From Chitinophaga barathri (lineage in GTDB: Bacteria; Bacteroidota; Bacteroidia; Chitinophagales; Chitinophagaceae), in contig NZ_RMBX01000011.1 in NCBI RefSeq assembly GCF_003807585.1, positions 62,001 through 126,000 on the forward strand: 64,000 nucleotides of DNA, written 5' to 3'. The notes below the pieces were generated by a model. That model ran no database searches and had not been told where the DNA came from. It worked only from the letters and a program-made list of their open reading frames with translations. The position numbers and the translations under genes were made by a program. Below, piece by piece: positions 51,290 through 59,974 of this stretch (position 1 is the first letter of the stretch; every line of letters starts with the position of its first letter).

Positions 51290-54205
51290 ATGCGGCATGC
51301 ATTGATCTTTACATTGCTTTTACTGACCTGCGCTCAGTTGTCATTTGCGCAGAATCTGGTGCTGAAAGGTGTGTTGAAAGATAAAGGGGACAGTACTGCA
51401 CTCAGGAACGCCACCATCCGGCTCAGCTCCCCGGAAGATGCCGCATTTAAGAAACAGGCCCTTACGGACAAAGACGGTGCCTTCGAGATCACCGGGCTTT
51501 CCGCCAAGCCTTACATCGTTACCATTTCATATGTAGGCTACGGCGAGCTGACGCGCGCCATCGTACTCCAGGCGGAAACGCAGAACCTGGGCACCGTTAT
51601 GATGCCCAAAAGCAGCCGCGACCTGAAAGAAGTGGTGATCAAGGGCCAGGTGCCGCCCAGCCAGCAAAAGGGCGATACGCTCCAGTACAATGCGGATGCC
51701 TATAAAGTGAACCCCGACGCCAGCGGCGAAGACCTTATCAAAAAGATGCCCGGCATTACCGTGGAAAACGGTACCGTAAAGGCCGGCGGCGAAGAAGTAA
51801 AAAAAGTGACCGTGGACGGGAAGGACTTTTTTGGCGACGATGCCGCCATGGCGTTAAAGAACCTCCCGGCGGACGCGATCTCCAAAATAGAAGTGTTCGA
51901 CCGCCAGAGCGACCAGTCCCGCTTCACGGGCTTCGACGACGGCAATTCCGTAAAAGCCATCAATATCGTGACCCGCGCCGAAATGCGCAACGCCCACTTC
52001 GGTAAGGTGTACGCAGGTTATGGTACGGACGACCGGTATTCCGCGGGCGGCAGCGTGAACTTCTTTAAGGACAACAAACGTATCACTATCCTGGGCATTG
52101 CCAATAACGTGAACCAGCAGAACTTCTCCTCGCAGGACCTCCTGGGTGTGCAGAGCGCGGCTTCCGGCCGTGGAGGCGGTGGCGGCGGCGGCAGAGGTGG
52201 CGGAGGCCGCGGCGGAGGTGGCGGCAACTCCGGAGGCGGGGGAGGGAACTTCCTCACCGGCGGCCAGAGCGGGCTGAACACAACCAACTCTATCGGGATC
52301 AACTTCAACGATACCTGGGGCAAAAAAGTGACCTTCAGCGGCAGCTACTTCTTTAACAACTCGAATAGCACCAACGATGTGATCACCCGCACCCAAACGC
52401 AGTTCGAGAGAGGCATACAGCTGGAAAACGATACGGCTCTGAGCGGCAGCCACAACTACAACCACCGCTTCAACGTACGCCTGGAATACAAAATAGACTC
52501 CAGCAACGAGATCATATTCGAGCCGAATATCAGTTTCCAGAAAAACGACCGGTTCTCCAACTCCATCGGTAATACCTTTATGGCGGACACCCTGCTGAGC
52601 AGGAACCTGAGCGGTTCCACCAGCGAAAACTCCGGTTATAACCTGAACGGTAACCTGACCTACCGGCACGCATTCGCCAAAAGAGGCCGTACCATCACCC
52701 TGGGCCTGAGCGCCAGGACAAACGACCGCAGTGGCGAAACCTTTACGAACAGCGACCTCGTATACCCGGGAAGCCCGCAGGACAATGATTCCCTGCGCCA
52801 AAGGGTAAGGCCCCTCAGCGACGGGGTGAACCTGGGCGTGAACGTAGCCTACACCGAGCCCATCGGCAAATCCGGCCAGCTGCAGGTGAACTATAACCCG
52901 AACTGGTCCACGAACAATTCAGACCGCAGGGCTTACCAGTACGACTTTGCCGGCAAGGATTACAACATCCTCGACCCCACGCAGTCCAACATGTTCAGCA
53001 ACAAATACAACACACAGTCCGCGGGCCTCAGCTATCGCCTGGGCAACCGGGACCGTATGCTGATGGTAGGCGTGAACTACCAGTACGCTGAAATGGAAAC
53101 CAAAAGGGAATACCCCACCAAAAACTACGCAACACAGAGCTACCAGAATATCCTGCCCAATGCCATGCTGATGTACAAGCTGGGTGAATACAGCCGTGTA
53201 CGGGTATTCTACCGCGCCAGTACAAACCAGCCGGGCATCGACCAGCTGCAGGACGTATATATCTATTCCGGTCTTACCAACGTATCCATCGGTAACCCGA
53301 ACCTGAACCCGCAGTTCGGCCACAGCGTAATGGGCCGTTATAACTATACGAACACGCAGAGCGGGCAGAACCTGTTCGTGAACATGAACGTGCAGACAAA
53401 CAGTAATTACATCGCGAACGCGATCTATACGCCCACGAACGGCAAAGACTCCCTGCTGACCCCTACGGACACACTGAAGGTAGGCGGCAGGCTTTCCAAA
53501 CCTATCAATATGGATGGCTACTTCAGCGGAAGGACCGGTGTTACCTGGGCTATGCCGGTGAAGTTCATCAAATCGAACCTGAGCGTGAACGCGGGCGTGG
53601 GATACAGCAAGATACCCGGTGTGACGAACTCGCTGGCGGGCTTTACCCACAACTACAATTACAACCTGGGAGCGGGCCTGAGCAGCAATATCAGCGAGTA
53701 TATCGACTTCAACCTGTCTTACAACGCGGTGTTCAACATCGTGAACAATACGATCCAGCCGGAGAATAACAGTAATTATTCCACCCACAACGCCAGCGCC
53801 AGCGTCAACCTGCTGTCCAAAAACGGTTTTGTGCTGCAGAACGAAATCAACTACACCTTTACCAAAGGGCTGGGCGAAGGATTCGATCAGCGGTTCGTGC
53901 TCTGGAATGCGAGCGTGGGTAAAAAGTTCCTGAAAGAGAAACGCGGGGAGCTGCGCCTGTCTGTATTCGACCTGCTGAAACAGAACCGCAGCATCAACCG
54001 TTCGGTGAACGGGCTGGACATTGTGGATCAGCAGAACTCCGTTCTCACCCAATATTTTATGCTTACATTTACTTACCGGCTGAAGAACTTCGGGAAACTG
54101 AAGGCCCCTGAAGGCGGTGGGCAGCAGCAGCGCCGCTGGAACCGCGATGGCGGGGACGGCCCTCCGGGCGGCATGCCTGGCGGAATGCGCAACAGGGACT
54201 TCTAG
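51290..54205 (+). CDS. Outer-membrane beta-barrel protein (TonB-receptor-like)
   Basis: This 971-residue protein has a signal peptide (MRHALIFTLLLLTCAQLSFA), a carboxypeptidase-regulatory-like domain (LKGVLKDKGDSTALRNATIR), a plug-like region (GEDLIKKMPGITVENGTVKA, VTVDGKDFFGDDAAMALKNL) and a barrel. A run of about 28 mostly Gly and Arg residues at about residues 290-320 and a Gly/Arg-rich C-terminal tail are odd. The family is the outer-membrane beta-barrel type related to TonB receptors. The ECF sigma factor follows 29 bases later. The start at 51290 gives the signal peptide. Confidence 0.92.
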   Translation: MRHALIFTLLLLTCAQLSFAQNLVLKGVLKDKGDSTALRNATIRLSSPEDAAFKKQALTDKDGAFEITGLSAKPYIVTISYVGYGELTRAIVLQAETQNLGTVMMPKSSRDLKEVVIKGQVPPSQQKGDTLQYNADAYKVNPDASGEDLIKKMPGITVENGTVKAGGEEVKKVTVDGKDFFGDDAAMALKNLPADAISKIEVFDRQSDQSRFTGFDDGNSVKAINIVTRAEMRNAHFGKVYAGYGTDDRYSAGGSVNFFKDNKRITILGIANNVNQQNFSSQDLLGVQSAASGRGGGGGGGRGGGGRGGGGGNSGGGGGNFLTGGQSGLNTTNSIGINFNDTWGKKVTFSGSYFFNNSNSTNDVITRTQTQFERGIQLENDTALSGSHNYNHRFNVRLEYKIDSSNEIIFEPNISFQKNDRFSNSIGNTFMADTLLSRNLSGSTSENSGYNLNGNLTYRHAFAKRGRTITLGLSARTNDRSGETFTNSDLVYPGSPQDNDSLRQRVRPLSDGVNLGVNVAYTEPIGKSGQLQVNYNPNWSTNNSDRRAYQYDFAGKDYNILDPTQSNMFSNKYNTQSAGLSYRLGNRDRMLMVGVNYQYAEMETKREYPTKNYATQSYQNILPNAMLMYKLGEYSRVRVFYRASTNQPGIDQLQDVYIYSGLTNVSIGNPNLNPQFGHSVMGRYNYTNTQSGQNLFVNMNVQTNSNYIANAIYTPTNGKDSLLTPTDTLKVGGRLSKPINMDGYFSGRTGVTWAMPVKFIKSNLSVNAGVGYSKIPGVTNSLAGFTHNYNYNLGAGLSSNISEYIDFNLSYNAVFNIVNNTIQPENNSNYSTHNASASVNLLSKNGFVLQNEINYTFTKGLGEGFDQRFVLWNASVGKKFLKEKRGELRLSVFDLLKQNRSINRSVNGLDIVDQQNSVLTQYFMLTFTYRLKNFGKLKAPEGGGQQQRRWNRDGGDGPPGGMPGGMRNRDF

Positions 54206-54234
54206 CACCGTTTTAACACCTATATGCAAGTAGC

Positions 54235-54801
54235 TTGACGGATATCATAGCACATCTGAAACAAGGGAGCGAAACCGCCTTTAAAGAACTGGTGGCTCAG
54301 TGGAAGGGGATGGTGTACAACACCGCCCTCGGCATCCTGCAAAATGAAGCGGATGCGGAGGATGTGTCTCAGGAAGTGTTTATGCAGGTGTTTGAATCCA
54401 TCGGGACCTTTAAAGGAGAATCACAGATATCCACCTGGCTGTACCGCATCACGGTGACCAAATGCCTTGATTTTCTGCGGAAAAAGACCCGGAAAAAGCG
54501 GTGGGGGAAAGTATACAGCCTTTTCGGACAGAATAATGAACTGGTAATAGATCCCCCTGAATTTCACCATCCCGGCGTGGAACTGGCCAACAAAGAACGG
54601 GCGCAGCTCCTTTTTAAAGCGATCGCCCGGCTGCCGGACAGCCAGAAGGCCGCATTTGTGCTCAACAAGCTGGAAGGCTTGAGTTCCAAGGAGATAGCCG
54701 GGATTATGGACGCATCGGTATCGGCCGTGGAAGGCCTGCTGCACCGCGCCAAACAGAATTTAAGGGACCAATTGGAAGATTATTACAGAAATGAGGAGTA
54801 A
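54235..54801 (+). CDS. ECF sigma factor
   Basis: This 188-residue protein has the sigma-70 region 2 (ILQNEADAEDVSQEVFMQVF) and region 4 (QKAAFVLNKLEGLSSKEIAG, VSAVEGLLHRAKQNLRDQLE) of extracytoplasmic-function sigma factors. The start codon appears to be TTG at 54235, which gives a normal-length N-terminus; no ATG lies before region 2 at a suitable place. It is followed by three small envelope genes, a plausible autoregulated envelope-stress operon. Confidence 0.92.
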   Translation: MTDIIAHLKQGSETAFKELVAQWKGMVYNTALGILQNEADAEDVSQEVFMQVFESIGTFKGESQISTWLYRITVTKCLDFLRKKTRKKRWGKVYSLFGQNNELVIDPPEFHHPGVELANKERAQLLFKAIARLPDSQKAAFVLNKLEGLSSKEIAGIMDASVSAVEGLLHRAKQNLRDQLEDYYRNEE

Positions 54802-54847
54802 ATACAAGTATTCAGCATAATTATCGTCTAAATTAAATACAGCGATT

Positions 54848-55192
54848 ATGAAAGCGAGACGAGACATAGAACAGGAAATAAACAGGACGCTCAGCAGCCT
54901 CGATGGAGCGCAGCGGGCGGAGCCGGGGGATTTCTTTTTTACCCGTCTCCAGGCCCGCCTGGGGCGCGCAGAACCCGCCGACGCATGGGAACGCTTTATT
55001 GGCGTGATCGCCCGGCCCTCTGTAGCATTTACCGCCCTGGCGCTGATCCTGGCCGTAAACGGCGTCATGTTCGCCATGAACCTGCCCACCGCGGAAAGGA
55101 AGGAACAGGCCGCCCTTCAGCAGGCATTCCAGGATGATGAATACCAGCTGAGCCTCACCAATTTTTATGAGTTAGAAAAACCGGAACAATAA
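54848..55192 (+). CDS. Small membrane protein, possible anti-sigma factor
   Basis: This 114-residue protein has a cytoplasmic N-terminal half (IEQEINRTLSSLDGAQRAEP), one membrane span at about residues 57-79 and a short tail with YQLSLTNFYELEKPEQ. Position after the ECF gene and topology suggest an anti-sigma factor, although the classic zinc-binding motif is absent. Its stop overlaps the next start by one base. Confidence 0.7.
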   Translation: MKARRDIEQEINRTLSSLDGAQRAEPGDFFFTRLQARLGRAEPADAWERFIGVIARPSVAFTALALILAVNGVMFAMNLPTAERKEQAALQQAFQDDEYQLSLTNFYELEKPEQ

Positions 55193-55698
55193 TGAGGGAA
55201 ACATTCGCGAGGAATAAAGTACTGAGTGTATTGGTGATCATCCTGTTGCTGACAAACCTTCTCCTGCTGTTTTTCTTTGTATGGAGAACGCCGGAAGAAG
55301 CGCCCAAAAGCAATAACAAGGGAAGGGGAGAAGTGCTGCAGCTGCTGGAAAAACAGGTTGGCTTCAGCAAAGAACAACTGGAACAGTACAAACAATTAAA
55401 AGACCAGCACTGGGAACGCCTGAAACCCTCATTCGGGGAGCTGCGCGCCGCCAGGGACAGTTTTTACATATTACTGAAACAAGATTCGGTACCCGATTCC
55501 GTACTGACGGCCGCAGCGGACTCCATCGGCGCCAAGCAGGTGACGATAGACCTCCAGACTTACCGGCACTTCCGTGAAGTACGCAGCCTGTGCACGCCGG
55601 AGCAACTTCCGCAGTACGACTCCGTGGTGCAGCATGTGATGAAAAAAATGAACAACTTCAGGAAAAGCCCCCCAAAGGAAGACAGCCTGAAAAAATGA
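55192..55698 (+). CDS. Membrane-anchored Spy/CpxP-like protein
   Basis: This 168-residue protein has an N-terminal anchor (VLSVLVIILLLTNLLLLFFF) and a helical periplasmic domain with GFSKEQLEQYKQLKDQHWER and CTPEQLPQYDSVVQHV, the LTxxQ-type pattern of Spy/CpxP proteins, which act as periplasmic chaperones or stress sensors. It is translationally coupled to the preceding small membrane protein. Confidence 0.8.
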   Translation: MRETFARNKVLSVLVIILLLTNLLLLFFFVWRTPEEAPKSNNKGRGEVLQLLEKQVGFSKEQLEQYKQLKDQHWERLKPSFGELRAARDSFYILLKQDSVPDSVLTAAADSIGAKQVTIDLQTYRHFREVRSLCTPEQLPQYDSVVQHVMKKMNNFRKSPPKEDSLKK

Positions 55699-55747
55699 CC
55701 ATGAGCATTTAAATATAATACCTCCAAAACCCTTAAACAATCACAAC

Positions 55748-56140
55748 ATGAAGAAACAGATCCTGTTTGTGCTGGCATTTCTGCTGGCAGTGAACGTGGC
55801 CGCCTTTGCTCAGCAAGGTGGTGGAAACGGCCAGGGCCGTTCCGTGGAAGAACGCGTAAAACAAACACTTGAGCGCCTCACGACTGAACTGCAGCTGAAC
55901 AAGGAACAGGTTACCAAACTGGACACCGTGTTCACCCATTCTTACAAAGAAATGCAGAAGAAACGTGAAGAAGCCCAGGCAGGCGGAGGCCGCATGGACC
56001 GCGAAGCGTTTCAGAAGCTGAACGAAGAAAGGGACGTGAAAGTAAAAGCTATTCTCACCGACGACCAGTTCAAAAAGTACAAGGAACAGATGGAAGCAAT
56101 GCGTCAGCGCCGTGCTAACGGTGGCGGCGGAAGCAACTAA
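55748..56140 (+). CDS. Secreted Spy-like helical protein
   Basis: This 130-residue protein has a signal peptide (ILFVLAFLLAVNVAAFAQQG) and a helical domain with LQLNKEQVTKLDTVF and ILTDDQFKKYKEQMEAMRQR, typical of small DUF4890/Spy-like periplasmic proteins of this phylum. It has a Gly-rich linker after the signal and at the C-terminus. It ends the ECF operon; a strong terminator follows. Confidence 0.82.
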   Translation: MKKQILFVLAFLLAVNVAAFAQQGGGNGQGRSVEERVKQTLERLTTELQLNKEQVTKLDTVFTHSYKEMQKKREEAQAGGGRMDREAFQKLNEERDVKVKAILTDDQFKKYKEQMEAMRQRRANGGGGSN

Positions 56141-56160
56141 GTTCCGGTCCAAAGACTGTG

Positions 56161-56217
56161 GCCGTATTATACTGCAAACAACCTAGAAGAATGCACGCAG
56201 TATAGTACGGCTTTTTT
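56161..56217 (+). terminator. Terminator of the ECF/Spy operon
   Basis: GCCGTATTATACTGC pairs with GCAGTATAGTACGGC, 15 bp with one G-T pair, around a 21-base loop, followed by TTTTTT. Confidence 0.88.
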
Positions 56218-56248
56218 GTGCCCCGAATTGTCGTAATTTGCCGGCGAT

Positions 56249-57724
56249 ATGTTGCAATTCCTACAAGACCACTGGCAGTCCATCGGCCTTATCATTCTGT
56301 ACGGTATCACCTTCCTGGTAGCCATCAAAGCGCTGCTCGAAACACGGTCCAACGGTAAAACGCTGGCATATCTCCTCCTTCTTTTTTTCCTGCCCGGTAT
56401 AGGCGTGCTCGTATACCTCCTCATCGGCGTGAATCGCCGCATCAACCGTATTTACAGCCGCAAATGGATGAGCAACGTACGCCTCAGCGAACGCCTACAG
56501 GATTACCTGCGGCAGGAAAACCGGCAGACGCTGCTGGAGCACCCGGACCTGATGACGAACAAAACAGGCATCGCCCGCCTGCTGTTCAGGGATTCCCTCT
56601 CGCCCATCACCCCGGACAATGAAGCGATCCTCCTCATCAACGGGGAAGAAAAATTTCCGCAACTGCTGGATGCGCTCCGCTCCGCCAAACATCATATCCA
56701 CCTCGAATATTACATCTTCGAAGAAGACACCATCGGCATGGAGATCATGGACGTACTGCGGCAAAAGGCCCGGGAAGGCGTGGAAGTACGGTTTATTTAC
56801 GATGACTTCGGCAGCTCGGACATCAACCGGCGTTTCCTGCGCCAGATGCGCGGCTCCGGGGTGGAAGTATATCCCTTTTACCGCGTGCGCCTGCTGGCCA
56901 ACCGGCTCAATTACCGCAATCACCGCAAGATCGTGGTGGTGGACGGGCATACTGGTTTTATCGGCGGCATCAACGTTGCGGACCGGTATGTGAACGACCC
57001 GAAATACCGTGGCAAACACCCCGAATGGCCCTTCTGGCGCGATACCCATCTTTGTATCAAAGGGCAGGGGGTGCATACGCTCCAATTCCTGTTTATGGGC
57101 GACTGGAACTTCTGCGCGGAAGCGGACCTGCCCATCACGCAGGACTTTTTCCCGGACATCCCCGTTACCGGCAAAGACCTGGTGCAAATCGCGGCCAGCG
57201 GCCCGGATTCCGAGCGGTCCTCCATCATGCTGAGTTATCTTGCGGCCATCAACCAGGCCCAGCGGTCCGTATATATCACCACGCCTTATTTTATCCCGAA
57301 CGAGCCGATATTAAACGCCTTGCAGCAGGCAGCCCTCTCCGGCGTGGACGTACGCCTGCTGGTGCCCGGGGACCTGAGCGACAGCCGGGTGGTGAACAAG
57401 GCCGCCGAATCCTTTTACGAGGACCTGCTGAGCACAGGGGTACGCATATTCCGCTACACGAAAGGGTTTGTACACGCCAAAACCATGGTGGTGGACGATA
57501 ACCTCACGGTGGTAGGCACCGCGAACATGGACATCCGGAGCTTTGACTTCAACTTCGAGGTGAATGCGTTTGTATATAGCCGGGAGGCGAACTGGAAGCT
57601 GACGGAGGCTTTCCTGCAGGATTGCCTGTACAGTTCCGAGCTGCTGCTGGAGGAGTGGCGGGCGAGAGGCCGCTGGAAGCGGCTGGGGGAGGCGGTGGTG
57701 AGGCTTTTCAGCCCGTTGTTGTAA
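56249..57724 (+). CDS. cls: Cardiolipin synthase
   Basis: This 491-residue enzyme joins two phosphatidylglycerols into cardiolipin in the inner membrane. It has two N-terminal membrane spans and two phospholipase-D HKD motifs: NHRKIVVVDGHTGFIGG (His near residue 225) and HAKTMVVDDNLTVVGTAN (His near residue 409). Length and domain order match bacterial ClsA-type enzymes. No partner gene is adjacent. Confidence 0.95.
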   Translation: MLQFLQDHWQSIGLIILYGITFLVAIKALLETRSNGKTLAYLLLLFFLPGIGVLVYLLIGVNRRINRIYSRKWMSNVRLSERLQDYLRQENRQTLLEHPDLMTNKTGIARLLFRDSLSPITPDNEAILLINGEEKFPQLLDALRSAKHHIHLEYYIFEEDTIGMEIMDVLRQKAREGVEVRFIYDDFGSSDINRRFLRQMRGSGVEVYPFYRVRLLANRLNYRNHRKIVVVDGHTGFIGGINVADRYVNDPKYRGKHPEWPFWRDTHLCIKGQGVHTLQFLFMGDWNFCAEADLPITQDFFPDIPVTGKDLVQIAASGPDSERSSIMLSYLAAINQAQRSVYITTPYFIPNEPILNALQQAALSGVDVRLLVPGDLSDSRVVNKAAESFYEDLLSTGVRIFRYTKGFVHAKTMVVDDNLTVVGTANMDIRSFDFNFEVNAFVYSREANWKLTEAFLQDCLYSSELLLEEWRARGRWKRLGEAVVRLFSPLL

Positions 57725-57796
57725 AGACCCGGCATGGTCACCCGGCCGCATTAAAGGGGAGCGGAGAGCTTTTTTGAGCCATTCGGCCGCCTGGTG

Positions 57797-57830
57797 AAGG
57801 GTTCCGGCAGCGTTGCACCCTTTTTTTACC
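57797..57830 (+). terminator. Possible weak terminator after cls
   Basis: AGGGT and ACCCT can pair around a 14-base loop, followed by seven T residues. The stem is short, so the call is weak. Confidence 0.4.
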
Positions 57831-57856
57831 CCGATCCAAAAAAATAGATTGATATA

Positions 57857-57887
57857 TTTCGATATTTCGAAAAAGTACCTATATTTG
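57857..57887 (+). promoter_or_regulatory. Promoter and operator of the ArsR gene
   Basis: The inverted repeat TTTCGATATTTCGAAA (57857-57872) lies before the -7 element TATATTTG (57880-57887). The ATG is 5 bases beyond, so the mRNA would be leaderless or nearly so. A related repeat (TATCGA and TCGATA, 58188-58213) precedes the SDR gene, so the ArsR protein may bind both. Confidence 0.65.
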
Positions 57888-57891
57888 CATC

Positions 57892-58170
57892 ATGATCATA
57901 GACGAAGCGATGATAGTGAAGGCGGCGAACGCAATCTCAGATAAACACCGGATGGCTATCCTTATGCAGATAGCCAGGCAGGAGTGTAGTATCTGTTGCG
58001 GGGCGATCCAGGATCTTACCTGCCTTTCACAACCCACCGTGTCGCATCATATCAAGATACTGGTAGACAGTGGCGTGCTGATCAGTTCCAAAGAAGGGCG
58101 CAACGTCAACCTGACTATCAATCGCGAGATGATGAAACAGCTGTCTATGTTCTTCCTTCAGCTCAGCTGA
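57892..58170 (+). CDS. ArsR-family regulator
   Basis: This 92-residue winged-helix protein has KHRMAILMQIARQECSICCG and CLSQPTVSHHIKILVDSGVL, then a wing (SKEGRNVNLTI). The CSICCG cluster plus the Cys near the recognition helix could bind a metal or sense thiols, but this is not a classic ArsR site. It lies 73 bases before an SDR gene, the likely target. Confidence 0.92.
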   Translation: MIIDEAMIVKAANAISDKHRMAILMQIARQECSICCGAIQDLTCLSQPTVSHHIKILVDSGVLISSKEGRNVNLTINREMMKQLSMFFLQLS

Positions 58171-58187
58171 GTTTTTTTGCCTAAAAA

Positions 58188-58213
58188 TATCGAAGTTTTT
58201 AAATAAATCGATA
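58188..58213 (+). promoter_or_regulatory. Operator-like repeat before the SDR gene
   Basis: TATCGA and TCGATA form an inverted repeat across a 14-base AT-rich spacer, 30 bases before the SDR start. It shares TCGATA with the repeat before the ArsR gene. Confidence 0.45.
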
Positions 58214-58243
58214 CAATAACACACAATTAAACACACACTAAAA

Positions 58244-59005
58244 ATGAGCACCTTAAAAGATAAAGTAGCGATAGTAACGGGTGGGAACAGCGGTATTGGC
58301 CTGGCCACCGCGGAGGAGTTCATTGCCAGGGGAGCAAAAGTGGTGATCACCGGGCGCAACCGCGATGCTGTAGACGCGGCTGCCTCCGGGCTGGGAAGCG
58401 GTACACTGGGCGTGACCGCGGACCAGGCGAGCATCACAGACGCCGAAGCGCTGGTGAACACCGTGAAGGAACGATATGGTAAAGTTGACGTGCTGTTCGT
58501 CAACGCCGGCATCGGCGCCTTCGCACCTGTAAATGACGTAACAGAAGAGCAATTTGACCAGATGATGAATGTAAACTTCAAGGGCGCATTCTTCACCATC
58601 CAGAAGTTCCTGCCGCTGCTGAACGACGGGGCTTCCATCATCCTTTTATCATCTATAAATGCTTTCACCGGTATGCCCGGCGCAAGCGTTTATTCCGCCA
58701 GCAAAGCCGCGCTCAATTCACTGGGCCGTACGTTGAGCCGCGAGCTGGCAACCCGGCGCATCCGTGTGAACACGGTGAACCCCGGGCCGATCAAAACGCC
58801 CATCCTGGCGAAAGCCGGGCTGGACGAAGCAAGTGTAGCCTCCTTCCATCAAAAATTCGCGGAGCGGATACCGCTTAATCGCGCCGGTGAGTCCGCAGAG
58901 GTCGCAAAGCTCGTAGCATTCCTTGCTTCCAGCGATGCGTCCTTTATCACCGGCGCGGAATATAACATTGATGGAGGCTTCACCGTACACGAATTATTGG
59001 GTTAA
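58244..59005 (+). CDS. Short-chain dehydrogenase/reductase
   Basis: This 253-residue oxidoreductase has VTGGNSGIGLATAEEF, the NAGIGAFAPV segment, YSASKAALNSLGRTLSREL (catalytic Tyr and Lys) and the C-terminal FITGAEYNIDGGFTVHELL. Such proteins of the glucose/ribitol dehydrogenase-like group often act on reactive carbonyls. It is preceded by an ArsR gene with a shared operator-like repeat, so it is probably under its control. Confidence 0.94.
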   Translation: MSTLKDKVAIVTGGNSGIGLATAEEFIARGAKVVITGRNRDAVDAAASGLGSGTLGVTADQASITDAEALVNTVKERYGKVDVLFVNAGIGAFAPVNDVTEEQFDQMMNVNFKGAFFTIQKFLPLLNDGASIILLSSINAFTGMPGASVYSASKAALNSLGRTLSRELATRRIRVNTVNPGPIKTPILAKAGLDEASVASFHQKFAERIPLNRAGESAEVAKLVAFLASSDASFITGAEYNIDGGFTVHELLG

Positions 59006-59074
59006 AAAAGTAAGACTGCATATTTTCATTATCCGTTGTAACCCGATGCGTTAAAAACAAATTGACATAAGCAT

Positions 59075-59108
59075 CGCCGGGCGGTTTCGCACCGTCCCGG
59101 CTCTTTTT
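59075..59108 (+). terminator. Terminator of the SDR gene
   Basis: GCCGGGCGGT pairs imperfectly with ACCGTCCCGGC around TTCGC, followed by TCTTTTTAA. Confidence 0.78.
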
Positions 59109-59153
59109 AATCATCTTTCAAATGCCTAACTTTAAGCCATAAAACCATGCTAT

Positions 59154-59630
59154 ATGACTGTAAAAGAACCGTCGTCGCTATACACCGTCCGGTTTAACGA
59201 CTGCGACCCGTTCGGGCATCTGAACAATGCGTCTTATATCAACTATTTTATGAACGCCAGGGAAGATCACCTGGCCGAGCATTATAACCTTCACCTGAAG
59301 GACTTTGCCGCGAAAGGTTTTGGATGGGTGGTGAACCAGCACCAGATCGCTTATCTCAAGCCCGCATTCGTGGCAGAGAAAGTGTACATCCATTCACGTG
59401 TGCTGGAATATTCCGGCAACCACATCGTCGTGGAAATGTGGATGACGGACGAACAGAAAAAGAAAGTAAAGGCCTTCCTCTGGTCCAGGTTCGTACATGT
59501 GGACCTGAAGACCGGCAAAAGAGCCGAACACGACGAGGCGCTGCTCAAACTCCTGGAAGAGATCCGGGTGGAGCACAACGGCGTGGATACGTTTGATCAA
59601 AGGGTGGGAGCGGTGCTTCAATCCTTCTGA
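59154..59630 (+). CDS. Acyl-CoA thioesterase (4HBT hotdog fold)
   Basis: This 158-residue protein has the 4-hydroxybenzoyl-CoA thioesterase pattern: VRFNDCDPFGHLNNASYINY, with the conserved Asp, followed by FMNAREDHL and later VHSRVLEYSGNHIVVEMW-type strands. It would hydrolyse acyl-CoA or acyl-ACP thioesters in the cytoplasm. A TAACTTTA at 59127 resembles a -7 element with a changed last base. Confidence 0.9.
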   Translation: MTVKEPSSLYTVRFNDCDPFGHLNNASYINYFMNAREDHLAEHYNLHLKDFAAKGFGWVVNQHQIAYLKPAFVAEKVYIHSRVLEYSGNHIVVEMWMTDEQKKKVKAFLWSRFVHVDLKTGKRAEHDEALLKLLEEIRVEHNGVDTFDQRVGAVLQSF

Positions 59631-59671
59631 GCCCCTTAAGATAATTTAGTAAACAGTTGTAGGTAACAGCC

Positions 59672-59704
59672 GCCGGGGCATTCTTGTCCCGGCTTATTTT
59701 TTTC
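59672..59704 (+). terminator. Terminator of the thioesterase gene
   Basis: GCCGGGG pairs with TCCCGGC around CATTCTTG, followed by TTATTTTTTT. Confidence 0.78.
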
Positions 59705-59945
59705 CTGAGGTGGCGCAAAGACCCCATCAATTACCAGCGCTTAGGTTTGTTTTCTTTTATCGTTTATCGTGACATAACAGGAAGCACTACCTGTTTACCA
59801 GTAGTTTTATACTAGTTGTTTTAAAGTAGAAGAACCGGGGAATGGCTAGCAGCAACGGTTTTCATATGTCAGTGCATTAAGACACCACCTGTCCGCAGTT
59901 AACAATAATTTAAAGCACGGGCCCGCCATGATAGCAGCGTTCGTA

Positions 59946-59953
59946 TAACTTTG
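59946..59953 (+). promoter_or_regulatory. Candidate -7 element of the FecI-type sigma gene
   Basis: TAACTTTG matches TAnnTTTG, 21 bases before the ATG at 59975. No -33 TTG at the right spacing was found. Confidence 0.55.
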
Positions 59954-59974
59954 CGGTGCATTCCCAGGCACACC

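Larger units (their letters stand above)
59631..59974 (+). other. Intergenic region upstream of the FecI-type sigma gene
   Basis: These 344 bases hold the thioesterase terminator and the -7 element of the sigma gene. A TAGGTTTG at 59742 also fits the -7 consensus but has no gene after it. No coding region is evident. Confidence 0.6.

Noticed and set aside
52919..54229. Minus-strand frame of 436 codons
   Set aside because: It is antisense to the receptor gene at 51290 and has shadow-type composition.
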